Positions 4,843 to 5,367 of a DNA stretch of 5,367 nucleotides are shown here, piece by piece. Origin of the DNA: JBNLBS01 sp050303415. GTDB lineage: Bacteria > Pseudomonadota > Gammaproteobacteria > Methylococcales > Methylomonadaceae. Each line of letters starts with the position of its first letter. Position 1 is the stretch's first letter. The stretch lies in NCBI GenBank assembly GCA_050303415.1, contig JBNLBS010000037.1, positions 1 through 5,367 on the forward strand, written 5' to 3'. Below the pieces are notes generated by a model that was not told where the DNA came from, did not search any database, and saw only the letters and a list, made by a program, of their open reading frames with translations. Made by a program: the position numbers and the translations under genes.

Positions 4843-5367
4843 CTAGGTATGTTTTTCCTCGATTAGCTGAACTCGAACGTCTTGGGTTGTTGGATACACC
4901 GCGGGACCAAACTGGTTGTATATGGCTACGTCAGCGGCATCACGACCATAGCCGATTGCCACGTATCCACCTGTTAGTTCAGCCTGTGTCGCATCGAAGG
5001 TATACCAGCGTCCAGCAATATAGGCCTCAAACCAAGCATGCAAGTCCATAGGCTCAAGCCCTTGTAGATAACCCACCACTAAACGAGCCGGTATACAGAG
5101 ACTACGACATAAAGTAATTCCGAGGTGTGCAAGATCACGGCATACGCCCCACTGCCTAGAATTTACTTCCACTGCGGACACAGGTATGTCACTACTCCCT
5201 GGTTCATAACGAATGGTAGTACGTAGCCAAGTTTCGATGGCCTTGACTTGGTCATAACCCAAAAGTTGTCCGGCTACGATTTCTGTAGCCATCTGGCTAA
5301 AGCGGTCCGATTCACAATATCGACTTGGTAACAAATAACTTAGTACAGCATCAGGTAGATACTCAAT
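4843..5367 (-). CDS. Transglutaminase-like family protein, C-terminal part (gene continues beyond the window)
   Basis: The frame is open from the stop at 4843-4845 to the window edge, giving 174 visible residues. A TTG at 5332-5334 is internal: upstream codons still read IEYLPDAVLSY and continue into LLPSRYCESDRF, a conserved block (LxYLLPSRYCxSDRx) of this family. The papain-like catalytic triad is intact. Cys is in QWGVCRDLAHL (codon 5140-5142), His in MDLHAWFEAY and Asp in WYTFDAT, at about visible residues 76, 110 and 125. IPARLVVGYLQG between them is also typical. Family members act as cysteine proteases, amidases or transamidases; the substrate cannot be told here. Full-length relatives are usually about 260-300 aa, so roughly 100 N-terminal residues should lie outside. 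No signal peptide can be judged. The gene converges on the phage-like pair, with the Mrr-like remnant between. Confidence 0.9.
   Translation of the reverse strand: MEYLPDAVLSYLLPSRYCESDRFSQMATEIVAGQLLGYDQVKAIETWLRTTIRYEPGSSDIPVSAVEVNSRQWGVCRDLAHLGITLCRSLCIPARLVVGYLQGLEPMDLHAWFEAYIAGRWYTFDATQAELTGGYVAIGYGRDAADVAIYNQFGPAVYPTTQDVRVQLIEEKHT

Noticed and set aside
5332..5334. TTG start for the transglutaminase-like gene
   Set aside because: The frame remains open to the window edge and conserved family sequence spans this point, so the codon is internal.
1..5367. tRNA, rRNA or CRISPR array
   Set aside because: No cloverleaf-like, rRNA-like or regularly spaced direct repeat pattern was seen by eye on either strand.

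Overview
This window looks like chromosomal DNA from a gammaproteobacterium. The evidence is a Fur-type operator over a sigma70-like promoter, small protein families that I associate with that class, and REP-like hairpin repeats. A gamma-proteobacterial methanotroph (Methylobacter/Methylomonas type) would fit my impression of the proteins and repeats. That placement is inference, not something the sequence proves.

Layout. (1) 1-770: a large, nearly palindromic repeat (20-117), then two small minus-strand genes (128-355 and 500-709). A strong promoter (744-771) with an overlapping Fur box (746-764) drives them, so they are probably iron-repressed. (2) 770-2100: a 218-aa exported protein of unknown function on the minus strand (1003-1659). 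An intrinsic terminator within a GC-skewed repeat follows it (808-829). A degenerate copy of the gene's own 5' end sits across its stop codon. A 440-bp AT-rich gap with no convincing gene lies upstream. (3) 2103-3531, minus strand: a complete MscS-family mechanosensitive channel, preceded by a one-TM 78-aa protein. Before that is a frameshifted small gene (3275-3531) that resembles the family I know as DUF6794. The three are tightly packed and co-directional.

(4) 3598-4512, plus strand: a 70-aa unknown protein, a REP-like repeat patch, then two small genes overlapping by ATGA. The overlapping pair resembles paired accessory tail genes of tailed prophages. The first of the pair appears to have lost its true N-terminus at the repeat junction. 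(5) 4602-4799, minus strand: an unannotated, stop-interrupted remnant of the C-terminal part of an Mrr-like restriction endonuclease. (6) 4843-5367, minus strand: the C-terminal 174 residues of a transglutaminase-like cysteine protease-fold protein with an intact Cys-His-Asp triad. It runs off the window edge.

Overall, intact housekeeping or stress genes (channel, iron-regulated small proteins, transglutaminase-like enzyme) sit around a decay zone at about 3275-4800. That zone holds broken or partial genes of prophage and restriction-modification type, joined by short repeats. I do not see a clearly new multi-gene system. The least explained items are the Fur-controlled small-protein pair, the exported protein with its repeated 5' end, and the 78-aa membrane protein next to the MscS channel.
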